Assembly (NCBI GenBank): GCA_965200765.1
Contig: OZ241380.1
Coordinates: 1,426,001 to 1,490,000, forward strand
Origin: G965200765 sp965200765
Lineage (GTDB): Bacteria; Pseudomonadota; Gammaproteobacteria; Arenicellales; JAJDZL01
Direction of reading: 5' to 3'
Length of the DNA stretch: 64,000 bases
The notes under the pieces are model-generated. The model saw nothing but the letters and a program-made list of their open reading frames with translations. It was not told the origin of the DNA and ran no database searches. This document shows, piece after piece, positions 54,059 to 63,236 of this stretch; position 1 is the stretch's first letter, and every line of letters begins with the position of its first letter. Position numbers and translations under genes: made by a program.

Positions 54059-55438
54059 ATGACTGACGCAACACTCGCCGAAAAAGATATTCGCAGCAAC
54101 CTCCACCCATACACCAACTTGTCTGCTCATCAGACAATGGGTCCAAAAACCTATGTGCGAGGAGAAGGCATTTACATCTGGGATGAAGACGGAAAGCAGT
54201 ATATAGAAGGCTTGTCCGGACTTTGGTGCACCTCCTTGGGTTTCAGTGAATCGCGATTGGCTGAAGCCGCTCGAAAACAACTTCTCACGTTGCCCTACAA
54301 TCACAGTTTTGCGGGACGAACCGCTCCGGTGGTCACTGAACTCGCGAACCGATTGATTGAAATTGCACCGAGTTCAATGTCCAAGGCCTACTTTGTAACC
54401 TCCGGCTCCGAAGCTGTGGACACAGCAGTGAAGTTCGTTTGGTATTACAACAACGCACTTGACCGCCCCGAAAAGAAAAAGATTATTTCCCGACACAAGG
54501 GATATCACGGCGTAACAATCATCTGCACCAGTCTCACAGCAATTCCGGTCATACAGAATCAGTTCGATGCACCTCTGGACCGATTCAAGCAAACCGGCAC
54601 TCCGCATTACTACAGATTCGGACTGGATGGTGAAAGCGAGGAAGAATTCGCGACCAGAAGAGCACAAGAACTGGAAGAATTGATTCTGGAAGAAGGGCCA
54701 GACACCGTTGCTGCATTGATTGCCGAACCACTCATGGGGGCCGGTGGTGTAATCCCGCCGCCCAAGACGTATTTTGAAAAAATCCAGGAAGTTTTGCGAC
54801 GCTATGATGTATTGCTGATCGCTGACGAAGTGATCAATGGCTTTGGTCGTACCGGCAATCCGTGGGGTTGTGATACTTTCAACATTGTTGAACCGGATTT
54901 GATCACTTGCGCAAAACAACTGTCCTCAGCGTATGTTCCTATCGGCGCAGTGATGATTTCAGAAAAAATCTACCAGGCATTTGTGGAACAAAGCGAAAAA
55001 CTCGGCCTTTTTGGTACCGGGTTTACGTATGGTGGGCATCCGCTAGGAGCAGCTGTCGCACTGGAAACACTGGATATCTACGAAGAACGTGATATTTTGG
55101 GGCATGTACGAGAGGTAATGGTACCGTTCCAGTCCAGGTTAAAAGAACTTGACAATCATCCGCTTGTAGGTGAAGCCCGCGGAGCAGGCCTTATCGGAGC
55201 AATTGAAGTTGTTGCGGACAAGGCTACCAAGGAGTCATTTGATCCAACATTGAAAGTGGCTGCCCAAGTGTTTGAAGAATGTCTGCGGAACGGTTTGATT
55301 TTACGCGCTTTGCCCGCTGGCGACACTGTCGGAATCTGTCCGCCCCTGATTATTGACGAGCAACAAATTGACGATTTGTTCAACATTCTGTCAAACGCAC
55401 TGGATAAAGTGCATTCCGGAATTGGCGCGATTAACTGA
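54059..55438 (+). CDS. Class III omega-aminotransferase (PLP)
   Basis: 459-residue pyridoxal-phosphate enzyme. The PLP Lys lies in TCAKQLSSAYVPIGA; SGSEAVDTAVK (phosphate site), HKGYHGVT and LIADEVINGFGRTG are class III markers. Family members act on beta-alanine, taurine, GABA or polyamines with pyruvate or 2-oxoglutarate; the substrate is not determined here. It follows the MttB-like gene by 42 nt and converges with lpxA. Coupling to MttB suggests that the pathway yields an amine or keto substrate for it, which is inference. Confidence 0.9.
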   Translation: MTDATLAEKDIRSNLHPYTNLSAHQTMGPKTYVRGEGIYIWDEDGKQYIEGLSGLWCTSLGFSESRLAEAARKQLLTLPYNHSFAGRTAPVVTELANRLIEIAPSSMSKAYFVTSGSEAVDTAVKFVWYYNNALDRPEKKKIISRHKGYHGVTIICTSLTAIPVIQNQFDAPLDRFKQTGTPHYYRFGLDGESEEEFATRRAQELEELILEEGPDTVAALIAEPLMGAGGVIPPPKTYFEKIQEVLRRYDVLLIADEVINGFGRTGNPWGCDTFNIVEPDLITCAKQLSSAYVPIGAVMISEKIYQAFVEQSEKLGLFGTGFTYGGHPLGAAVALETLDIYEERDILGHVREVMVPFQSRLKELDNHPLVGEARGAGLIGAIEVVADKATKESFDPTLKVAAQVFEECLRNGLILRALPAGDTVGICPPLIIDEQQIDDLFNILSNALDKVHSGIGAIN

Positions 55439-55526
55439 ACTACAAGATTTGTGTGACTGATTCCACCGAGCGACAATCACGCCAACCATAGATTTTCTGG
55501 CACAGATACGGAATCTGACACTCGCG

Positions 55527-56324
55527 TCAGGCCTGTTGCGCCTGTTTTTTGGACGTGCGGATTACTCCACGTTCGCTAGTCGATACAAAACATAAAAATT
55601 GTTGTGTATTTTCGTCCAGAAGTCCCGACTTCTCCAATTGCTGTTGCGTTGCTTCTATGTTCATTCGTTGTCTGAAATAAAGCTGATATGCCTTTTTCAA
55701 AGCAGAAATTGACTGTTGCGAGAAGTTCCTTTTCTTCAGCCCGCGAGTGTTCATACCTGACACCATAGGAGGATTGCCGGCCACAACTACAAAAGGGGCA
55801 ACATCCTGACGGCATACTGTGTTGATGCCGGTGATGCTGTACGATCCGATTCTGCAATGCTGGTGAATTAGTGTAAATCCACCCAGAAAAACACAGTCTC
55901 CAACTTCAACATACCCCGCCAAAGAAGCGCTATTTGCAAAGATGGACTGATCTCCTACCGAACAGTCATGTGCAATGTGCGCATATGCCATGACAAAGTT
56001 GTTGTTGCCGATTCGAGTGACAGAACTCTCGTCACCGGCACCGCGATGCATCGTGACAAATTCACGAACGACATTGTTGTCGCCGATTACTAGTCTGCTA
56101 GGAGTGTTCTTGTAATGAATGGATTGCGGTGCGCCGCCCAGCGAGACAAATTCACTGATTTGATTGTCACAACCGATGGTTGTAAAACTGTGAATGACTG
56201 TATGGCTTCCAATCTTTGTATTGTTGCCGATTTCAACATGATCTTCAATGACAGCATAGGGTCCAACAATTACATTGTCACCCAGTTGTGCTGTTTTCGC
56301 AACAATCGCTCGCGCATCAATCAT
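55527..56324 (-). CDS. lpxA: UDP-N-acetylglucosamine acyltransferase LpxA
   Basis: 265-residue left-handed beta-helix acyltransferase, first step of lipid A synthesis (3-OH-acyl from ACP to UDP-GlcNAc). Hexapeptide repeats span residues 1-190, and the catalytic His lies in AHIAHDC (H119, equivalent to E. coli H125). The start is ATG 56324, which overlaps the fabZ stop (ATGA); the frame opens 13 residues earlier but MIDARAIV is the family start. Last gene of the envelope operon; lpxB, which often follows it, is absent. Confidence 0.95.
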   Translation of the reverse strand: MIDARAIVAKTAQLGDNVIVGPYAVIEDHVEIGNNTKIGSHTVIHSFTTIGCDNQISEFVSLGGAPQSIHYKNTPSRLVIGDNNVVREFVTMHRGAGDESSVTRIGNNNFVMAYAHIAHDCSVGDQSIFANSASLAGYVEVGDCVFLGGFTLIHQHCRIGSYSITGINTVCRQDVAPFVVVAGNPPMVSGMNTRGLKKRNFSQQSISALKKAYQLYFRQRMNIEATQQQLEKSGLLDENTQQFLCFVSTSERGVIRTSKKQAQQA

Positions 56325-56764
56325 TCCAGTTCCTGAAAGGTGAATAGCAGTTCTGCTGTACAAACCACTGTATCTTGCACCTTCGCAACTGCCGCTGTCT
56401 TCCAGAGATCCCTTCTTCGGCGCACTGCCCGCGTTTCAATGTGAACGCAATCACCGGGTACGACTTGTCGTCTAAAACGCGCCTTGTCAATCCCGGCGAA
56501 TAAATACACTCGCTTCGCATCCGCTTTCGCCCCCAAAGCAAGACTCGCCATGATCGCCGACGCTTGTACCATTGATTCCACGATCAATACACCGGGAAAT
56601 ATCGGATACTGAGGGAAATGTCCCTGAAAGACAGGCTCGTTTTCCGTTACATTTTTGATTGCATGAAGCCAATCGTCACGATAGTCCAACACGCGGTCCA
56701 CCATCAGCATCGGGTAGCGATGCGGCAGGATCTCGCGAATTTCAACAGAATCCAGTGAAGGCAC
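56321..56764 (-). CDS. fabZ: 3-hydroxyacyl-ACP dehydratase FabZ
   Basis: 147-residue hotdog-fold dehydratase of fatty-acid elongation. It contains LPHRYPMLMVDRV and GHFPQYPIFPGVLIVES with catalytic H49 and E63. It starts with GTG (56764), directly adjacent to the lpxD stop. Standard position between lpxD and lpxA, tying fatty-acid supply to lipid A. Confidence 0.96.
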   Translation of the reverse strand: MPSLDSVEIREILPHRYPMLMVDRVLDYRDDWLHAIKNVTENEPVFQGHFPQYPIFPGVLIVESMVQASAIMASLALGAKADAKRVYLFAGIDKARFRRQVVPGDCVHIETRAVRRRRDLWKTAAVAKVQDTVVCTAELLFTFQELE

Positions 56765-57766
56765 TTACGACTCCCTCCGGCGCAATTTGGCCAGCACCCG
56801 ATACCAGGCACTTGCTTCCTGTGCAGGGATGTTGGAAGAATATGTACCTGGCACTGATATGGACCGGGTAACAATGCTGCCGGAATGAACAATTACATGA
56901 TCGGTAATTACTGCATGCTCGACCACACCTGTCAATCCTCCCAGTACGCAACTCCTTCCAATCACAGCACTGCCCGCAATTCCTGAGTTTCCTACAATCA
57001 CTGTGTCAGCACCAATTCTGACGTTGTGCCCAATCTGAACATTATTGTCGATTTTTACGCCGTCTTCAATCACGGTATTCTCGATTGAACCGCGATCAAT
57101 CGTGGTCGCCGCACCAATTCGAACCCGGTTACCGATGATCACCCCGCCGATATTCGGAATTTCAAGCCACGTCTCACCATCCTGTGCGAAACTGAAACCC
57201 GACGCTCCGATCACTACGCCGGCATGAATGGAACAGTCGCTTCCGATTTTGGTGTTTCGGTAAATACTGACATTAAATTCAATTCTGGTACCTGAACCAA
57301 TCTGACATTCGCTATCTATCACACACCCTGCCCCAATCAGTACACTCTCCCCGATAACTACATTTTCACCGATGACGACATTGGCACCAATTTCGACATT
57401 GTCGCCTACCACCGCGCTATCCGCAATTTCCGCGGTTGCATGGATATCACTCAATCGAATTTCACGCTCTTGATGAAGACAAGCAGCAACTTTTGCAAAT
57501 GCGGCTCTAGGGTTGTCGGAAATCAGGTAATTGCCCCCACAATCGTTAATGGTTTCTTCTTTCACGATGACTGCACCGGCCGCGGTATTTTCAAGATATT
57601 TTCGATATCGGGGATGAGAAAAACAAGCAATTGAATCAGAAGTTGCGTGTTCAAGCGTGGATATTTTCCGAATCATCTTTTCCTGGTCGCCCCGAACTTT
57701 ACCACCGGACAATTCAGCCAGTTGTTTCAACGACCATTCCGGGACGCAACCACCACTCAACGTCAC
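56765..57766 (-). CDS. lpxD: UDP-3-O-acylglucosamine N-acyltransferase LpxD
   Basis: 333-residue trimeric acyltransferase, third step of lipid A synthesis. A uridine-binding N-terminal part (GGKVRGDQEKMIRKISTLEHA) is followed by hexapeptide repeats forming a beta-helix, with NNVQIGHNVRIG around the catalytic His, and a C-terminal helix. Its ATG overlaps the skp stop (ATGA). Length normal (E. coli 341). Confidence 0.95.
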   Translation of the reverse strand: MTLSGGCVPEWSLKQLAELSGGKVRGDQEKMIRKISTLEHATSDSIACFSHPRYRKYLENTAAGAVIVKEETINDCGGNYLISDNPRAAFAKVAACLHQEREIRLSDIHATAEIADSAVVGDNVEIGANVVIGENVVIGESVLIGAGCVIDSECQIGSGTRIEFNVSIYRNTKIGSDCSIHAGVVIGASGFSFAQDGETWLEIPNIGGVIIGNRVRIGAATTIDRGSIENTVIEDGVKIDNNVQIGHNVRIGADTVIVGNSGIAGSAVIGRSCVLGGLTGVVEHAVITDHVIVHSGSIVTRSISVPGTYSSNIPAQEASAWYRVLAKLRRRES

Positions 57767-58299
57767 TGCCCTTGCGAAAATTTCTCCCGAAGTTCTTCAA
57801 GCACCTGTTCTGTCAAATCGATTCTGTTGCTTACCCAAACAACGGGTTCTTGAACAATCAAGTCAAATTTGTCTCTTTGACCAATGTCGGCAATCAGTTT
57901 ATGCACCAAAAGTTGCAGATTCTCAATTTCCTGATTGCGTCGGAAATTCAAATCTTCCCTGAATTCCTCCTGTTCTCGTTCCAATCTGCGGCGGCCTTTG
58001 CGAACATCCTGCTCCAGTTTCAATCGATTCAATTCGCTCATATTGTTGCCTTCATTGGCAAGCTGGTCTTCCAATTGCTGCAATTCTTCTACCTGAACAC
58101 GAATCCTTTCCTCACGCGGCAAAAATTCCTGTTCCAATTGCTGCAGTGCCGCCTTGCCCTGCGGTGCTTCTTCAACAATTCGAATCGCGTTGACGAAGCC
58201 AATTTTGGGTGGCCGCTCGTCTTGTGCAAGGGTTGATGCGGTGCTCAGATATCCTAGTGCCAGAACACACCAAAGAAGCCGCTTGAACCCGGTTGTCAT
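57763..58299 (-). CDS. skp: OmpH/Skp-type periplasmic chaperone
   Basis: 178-residue periplasmic chaperone for unfolded outer-membrane proteins. A signal peptide (LLWCVLALGYLSTASTLA-Q) is followed by a long, charged coiled-coil (REERIRVQVEELQQLEDQLAN...) that forms the Skp tentacles, with strands at both ends. The ATG at 58299 is preferred over a TTG at 58317, which would overlap the bamA stop. Located between bamA and lpxD as in E. coli. Confidence 0.9.
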   Translation of the reverse strand: MTTGFKRLLWCVLALGYLSTASTLAQDERPPKIGFVNAIRIVEEAPQGKAALQQLEQEFLPREERIRVQVEELQQLEDQLANEGNNMSELNRLKLEQDVRKGRRRLEREQEEFREDLNFRRNQEIENLQLLVHKLIADIGQRDKFDLIVQEPVVWVSNRIDLTEQVLEELREKFSQGQ

Positions 58300-58309
58300 T
58301 GTTAACCAA

Positions 58310-60634
58310 CTAGTCAAGGAATGTACCCAGTGAAATCTGGAAGCGGTCTAGACTGTCGCCATCTTTTTTGCGAATTGGCAAAGCGTAACTGCCGCCAATC
58401 GGGCCGATTGGAGACAACCAGATAAATGACAGTCCGGCCGATGCCCGCAACTCTGAAAATTCAATATTGTCTTCCGGACCGAATACATTACCAGCATCGA
58501 CAAAGATCGAAAATCGCTTGTCCGGACTTTCTCCCGTACCAAACAGCGGCAAGAACAACTCACTCCGAAACAGGACACGTTTGTTGCCGCCAATTGCTTC
58601 CGCACTTTCACATTCAGCGATTGCATTATCAGTTCTGCATTGCTCTTTCGGTCCAAGGGCATGAAATGCAAATCCACGCACCGTTGATACGCCACCTGCG
58701 AAGAAATTTTCAAAGAACGGAAAGTGTTGACTACTACCGAAACTGTCTCCATAGTCAAACTGTCCTGTCAGCTTGAGCGTAGTCTCCTCGCCGACAGAAA
58801 AATATTGCGAATGCCGGGTACGAAGCACATAGTAACTCAAGTCACCGCCTGCCAGCTCGAGTCGAACTTCTTGATCAACACCCCTGGTGGCAAATACGGC
58901 CCGATCGCGCGTATCTCGCGTCACGCTCAAATTGAGCTTGCCGATAACATTGCGTGGACTATTATCAATGATTTCTTCAATTCGGTAATCAGTTCGCTGT
59001 CCGCTGTCACGCGAAAATTTGTACCGGTTTGCATCAAGGCCGATTCCGACAGAAGCTTCTTCAGAAATCGGAAATCGGAAGCGAACACCAGTCGAAAGGA
59101 GTTGCTCCTCGTAGTCCGCGACACCAACATCCAGTGAATCCGTTTCCCGATGTTCCAGATGAAACCCTCTTGATACACCTGTGTCACGATAATACGGATT
59201 CAAATAGTCAAATGCTATATCCTGACTGGATTTTCCGTACGTAATTTCCGCACTGATCTGCTTGCCGGACCCGAACAGGTTTTTCTGCGCCACGCGCAAC
59301 TGCACCAATGCACGGTCCGCTTCGCTGTAGCCAACTCCAAATGACAAAAAGCCTGTCAGACGCTCGGCTACATCTACAACTATATCCACCTGGTCGGGAA
59401 CCCCTGCAACTTCCTCGGTGCGCATGTCAACCGAATCAAACAGGCCCAAACGCCCCAAACGCTCCCGAGACACCAGCAATTTTGCAGCTGAATAAACTCC
59501 TCCCTCGAATACTCTGAGTTCGCGCCGAATGACTTCATCATGCGTCGTAATATTGCCCAAAACGACTATCCGCCGAATATGAATCAATTTTCCTGAATCA
59601 ACTGCGTATTCCAGGTCCACCTTGCGAGTTTCCCGGTCAATATCCGGATATGCCTCTACATTTGCGAGCGCATATCCTTCGTTCGACATTCGATCTACAA
59701 TCGCTTTTCGGGTTTCGCTCACCAACGTACGAGAAAACAAATCGCCAGGATTGTATCCAACCAAGCTTTCCAGTTCCTCCTGTGGAACGATCTGCTGGTC
59801 AGCGATGATTTTCGACTCACCGAACACATACTGGGGTCCCTCGGTCAGGGAAAATACAATGAATATGTCTTCTTTGTTGTCCGCAATAATTGTACGGGTC
59901 GAATTCATCATGAAGTCAATATAGCCTTGATTCAAATAGTAGTTTGCGATGCTTTCAACATCTGCATCCAGTATTGTTCGGGAATAGCGATTCCGGCGAT
60001 TGAACATACCCCAAGTCTTTTTTGTCGACAACTGCATCGCATCCAGCAAATCTTCAGCAGCAACCGTTTCATTGCCAATAAAACGAATTTCCCGAATCAA
60101 TGCCCTTGGACCCTCGAACACTTCAATAGCGATATTCACCCGATTTCGAACTTGTGGCTCAATTCCAATTTTCACATCAGCTGAAAACCGGCCTTCGGAG
60201 ATGTATTCCTGCTTCAATCCTTCAACGAATTTTTCGACTTGCTGCTCATTGTAAACCCGACCTTCCGCAATTTCATTGGCCAACAACGCCTGTTCAATCT
60301 GTTCATCGTTGAACCGCCTGTTTCCACTCACTGAAATTGTGCCGATTGACGGACGCTCCACCACATACACAACCAGTGTGTTACCGTCTTGTTCCAGCTG
60401 AATATCACTGAATAACCCGGTTTTGAACAGCGCCTGAATGGTCTGATTTGAAATGTCATCGTCAATTTCATCTCCGACCCGTATCGGCAATGCAGCAAAC
60501 ACCACACCAGTAGATACGCGTTGCAAGCCTTCGACACGAATTTCCTGAATCACGAACGCATCAATCGCGTATACGCAAGTTGCAAAGGCGAACATGCCAA
60601 TCGCCAGCAATCGGGGTAACAATATTTTCTTCAT
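58310..60634 (-). CDS. bamA: Outer-membrane protein assembly factor BamA
   Basis: 774-residue core of the BAM complex that inserts beta-barrel proteins. A signal peptide (ending near CVYA-I) precedes five POTRA domains (to about residue 425), and then a 16-strand barrel with the loop motif VRGF (VSTVRGFAFHALGP). The C-terminus reads FQISLGTFLD: the usual terminal aromatic is followed by two extra residues, a mild oddity. The gene starts 3 nt after the rseP stop. It would assemble the adhesin seen at the left of the window. Confidence 0.96.
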   Translation of the reverse strand: MKKILLPRLLAIGMFAFATCVYAIDAFVIQEIRVEGLQRVSTGVVFAALPIRVGDEIDDDISNQTIQALFKTGLFSDIQLEQDGNTLVVYVVERPSIGTISVSGNRRFNDEQIEQALLANEIAEGRVYNEQQVEKFVEGLKQEYISEGRFSADVKIGIEPQVRNRVNIAIEVFEGPRALIREIRFIGNETVAAEDLLDAMQLSTKKTWGMFNRRNRYSRTILDADVESIANYYLNQGYIDFMMNSTRTIIADNKEDIFIVFSLTEGPQYVFGESKIIADQQIVPQEELESLVGYNPGDLFSRTLVSETRKAIVDRMSNEGYALANVEAYPDIDRETRKVDLEYAVDSGKLIHIRRIVVLGNITTHDEVIRRELRVFEGGVYSAAKLLVSRERLGRLGLFDSVDMRTEEVAGVPDQVDIVVDVAERLTGFLSFGVGYSEADRALVQLRVAQKNLFGSGKQISAEITYGKSSQDIAFDYLNPYYRDTGVSRGFHLEHRETDSLDVGVADYEEQLLSTGVRFRFPISEEASVGIGLDANRYKFSRDSGQRTDYRIEEIIDNSPRNVIGKLNLSVTRDTRDRAVFATRGVDQEVRLELAGGDLSYYVLRTRHSQYFSVGEETTLKLTGQFDYGDSFGSSQHFPFFENFFAGGVSTVRGFAFHALGPKEQCRTDNAIAECESAEAIGGNKRVLFRSELFLPLFGTGESPDKRFSIFVDAGNVFGPEDNIEFSELRASAGLSFIWLSPIGPIGGSYALPIRKKDGDSLDRFQISLGTFLD

Positions 60635-60637
60635 GTT

Positions 60638-62008
60638 TTAAAAAAAGTTGATAAAGTCGTTGTAAAACGCCAAAGACATCAGTCCAAGAAGCAAGACCAG
60701 ACCAATTTGGGTCCCCCACATCATTACCCGCTGACCGGGCGGTGAGCCGGTGATTGCTTCATAGAGGTAAAACAGCAAGTGGCCGCCATCAAGTATCGGA
60801 ATCGGAAGCAAGTTCAGAATACCCAAACTGATACTTAACAAAGCCAGAAAGGTCAAATATTTTTCGACTCCGGCTTGAGCAGCTTGACCGGCGTAATGAG
60901 CGATTGCAACCGGTCCGCCGATCGCATCCGCTGGTGTTGAAAAATCCAGAAGATCGGCCAGAAATGTGAAAGTCAGCGTGCTTAGGGACCAAGTGGATTT
61001 GACCCCTTTGATTAAAGATTCAATGGGGCCATATCGAATATAAGCACGGGTGTCATTGTCTGCTTCCAGTTGAGCTGAGTCAAAGAATATACCGAGTCGA
61101 CCCACGATTTCCCCGTTAACATCAACAGCCCTCGGAGTGGCAATGGTTTCAATGATTTGCTCATCTCGCCAATAGGTGATATTCAACGGCTGATTCGGTG
61201 CTTCACTTATGTGGCGCACCAGTTGATTCCATGATTCGACGGGTTCGCCGGCTAGCTGGATAATTTGATCGCCAGCTTGTAAACCGGCTTCATCCGCGGC
61301 ACCGCCTTGAACCACTTCACCAAGAATGGGCTGTACGAGCGGCGCCATCGGAAAGATTCCCATCACTTTGTACAAACCACCTTCTTCATTCAACTGGTTT
61401 TCTTCGAGTATTCCAAAATCCAATACAATCAGTTTGCGTTGCCCATCCGCCGAAAGAACTTCAAATTCAACGGCTTCCCCGCGCATCGCCTTCTCAAGCA
61501 AATAAAGTTGATGCTGCTCCCAAACTTGGTGCCGCTCACCATCAATAAACTGTACTTCATCGCCAACGGCAAATCCCGCCTGCTCGGACATCGAACCTGG
61601 CACGACTGTCCCAACAACTGGTTTGATGCCGGCAATGCCAATCATGTATACACACCAAAACAACAAGATCGCCAGCAAAAAGTTCGCCAACGGACCAGCC
61701 GCAACCACAGCAGTTCGCTGGAGAAGAGATTTGCGATTGAACGCGAATGGTTGCAAACGCTCCGAAACTATGTCGCGAGTTTCATCCAGCATTCGTACAT
61801 AGCCGCCCAATGGAATCGCTGCAATCACGTACTCGGTGCACGATTTTTCAGAATAATAACTGAACAACTTGGGACCAAAACCGACAGAAAATTTCAGTAC
61901 CAGTACATTGCACCGGCGCGCGACCCAGAAGTGCCCGTATTCATGGAACGTGATGAGCACACCTATCGCGACGATAAAGAATATGATGCTATACGCCAGA
62001 TCTACCAT
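60638..62008 (-). CDS. rseP: Site-2 metalloprotease RseP
   Basis: 456-residue inner-membrane zinc protease (E. coli 450) that cleaves the anti-sigma factor RseA in the envelope stress response. The active site HEYGH (H22, E23, H26) is in helix 1, and the second motif NLLPIPILDGG lies near the C-terminal end, with the two PDZ domains between them (LQAGDQIIQLAGEPVESW and VGDEVQFIDG). It lies 34 nt after dxr, in the usual cdsA-dxr-rseP-bamA order. Confidence 0.96.
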   Translation of the reverse strand: MVDLAYSIIFFIVAIGVLITFHEYGHFWVARRCNVLVLKFSVGFGPKLFSYYSEKSCTEYVIAAIPLGGYVRMLDETRDIVSERLQPFAFNRKSLLQRTAVVAAGPLANFLLAILLFWCVYMIGIAGIKPVVGTVVPGSMSEQAGFAVGDEVQFIDGERHQVWEQHQLYLLEKAMRGEAVEFEVLSADGQRKLIVLDFGILEENQLNEEGGLYKVMGIFPMAPLVQPILGEVVQGGAADEAGLQAGDQIIQLAGEPVESWNQLVRHISEAPNQPLNITYWRDEQIIETIATPRAVDVNGEIVGRLGIFFDSAQLEADNDTRAYIRYGPIESLIKGVKSTWSLSTLTFTFLADLLDFSTPADAIGGPVAIAHYAGQAAQAGVEKYLTFLALLSISLGILNLLPIPILDGGHLLFYLYEAITGSPPGQRVMMWGTQIGLVLLLGLMSLAFYNDFINFF

Positions 62009-62042
62009 AATTCAATGCAAAACCGTTGAAATGAAATAATTG

Positions 62043-63236
62043 TCAGTTCCTAGATTTTATAAAACCTGTGGACATGTTTCGTACCATTTTATCCAATTCT
62101 TCAACCTGTGCCACATCTTCAATCATTTCATCGTCCGTAGAATCCAAACATCTGCTTACAATTTCTGCAATTTCGGTGAATCGAATTCGAGACTTGAGGA
62201 AAGCTTCTACTGCCACTTCATTGGCACCATTCAGGATAATTGCCGCTGAATTGTCTGTCTTGGCAACATCCTGCGCCAATTGCAAACAGGGAAATCGTTT
62301 CATGTCCGGCGGGGCAAATTCCAGCTTGGGTAATGAAAAGAAATCTATGTACGATGCCCCGCTGTCCCTGGAACCCGGCCAAAACAAGGCACTTGCAATC
62401 GAGACGCGCATGTCTGGCAAAGCCAGTTGCGCAAGCACCGAACCATCCAGATATTCAACCATGGAATGCACTACCCCCTGAGGATGCACTAGCACTTCCA
62501 CTTGCTCAGCAGGTGTGTCGAACAACCAGCGCGCTTCAATAATTTCCAAACCCTTGTTCATCATGGTGGCCGAATCGACTGAAATCTTGTGTCCCATGCT
62601 CCAGACCGGGTGAGCAACTGCCTGTTGCCAGACTACCTCGCCAAGCTGCTCAATCGGGTAATCTCGAAACGGTCCGCCGGTACCGGTCAACAGAATTCGT
62701 CGCAGCCCCTCAATGGGTTCAAAGGTATGATAGCCGCCAGTCTTCGCACTTTTGGCACATTGGAAAATCGCGTTGTGTTCGCTATCGATCGGAAGAATGA
62801 TCGCACCGCTTTGTTTCGCGGTTCGTCCAAGCAAAGCCCCCAGCATCACTACCGGTTCTTTGTTTGCTATCAGAACGGTCGCTCCGGCTACTACCGATTC
62901 ATACAATGGTTTCAATCCACCGGATCCGGATATACCAGCAACAACGAAATGATCGCCGGTCGCACGGCATACGTCCAGCAACGCTTCTTCACCGGCCACA
63001 ATCTCTGTACGTAATTCTGTACCACTTAGCCTGGCTTGCAGAGTACGTCGTTCCGTTTCATTTTCAACCACCGCGTAGTGAGGTTGAAACTCACAACAGT
63101 TGGCGGCGAGATTTTCACTGGCAGATCGCGCCGTCAATGCAAAAACGGAAAACTTGTCCCGGTGGAGCCGGATAATTTCCAGCGTCAGTTGTCCGATTAC
63201 TCCGGTTGCGCCGAGTACCGTGACGGTTCTGGTCAA
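62043..63236 (-). CDS. dxr: 1-deoxy-D-xylulose 5-phosphate reductoisomerase
   Basis: 397-residue NADPH enzyme of the MEP isoprenoid pathway (DXP to MEP). The NADPH motif reads GATGVIG in place of the more common GSTGSIG; LPIDSEHNAIFQC and DSATMMNKGLE are the metal/substrate motifs. The start is TTG at 63236, overlapping the cdsA stop (TTGA), so it is coupled to cdsA. Length normal. Confidence 0.95.
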   Translation of the reverse strand: MTRTVTVLGATGVIGQLTLEIIRLHRDKFSVFALTARSASENLAANCCEFQPHYAVVENETERRTLQARLSGTELRTEIVAGEEALLDVCRATGDHFVVAGISGSGGLKPLYESVVAGATVLIANKEPVVMLGALLGRTAKQSGAIILPIDSEHNAIFQCAKSAKTGGYHTFEPIEGLRRILLTGTGGPFRDYPIEQLGEVVWQQAVAHPVWSMGHKISVDSATMMNKGLEIIEARWLFDTPAEQVEVLVHPQGVVHSMVEYLDGSVLAQLALPDMRVSIASALFWPGSRDSGASYIDFFSLPKLEFAPPDMKRFPCLQLAQDVAKTDNSAAIILNGANEVAVEAFLKSRIRFTEIAEIVSRCLDSTDDEMIEDVAQVEELDKMVRNMSTGFIKSRN

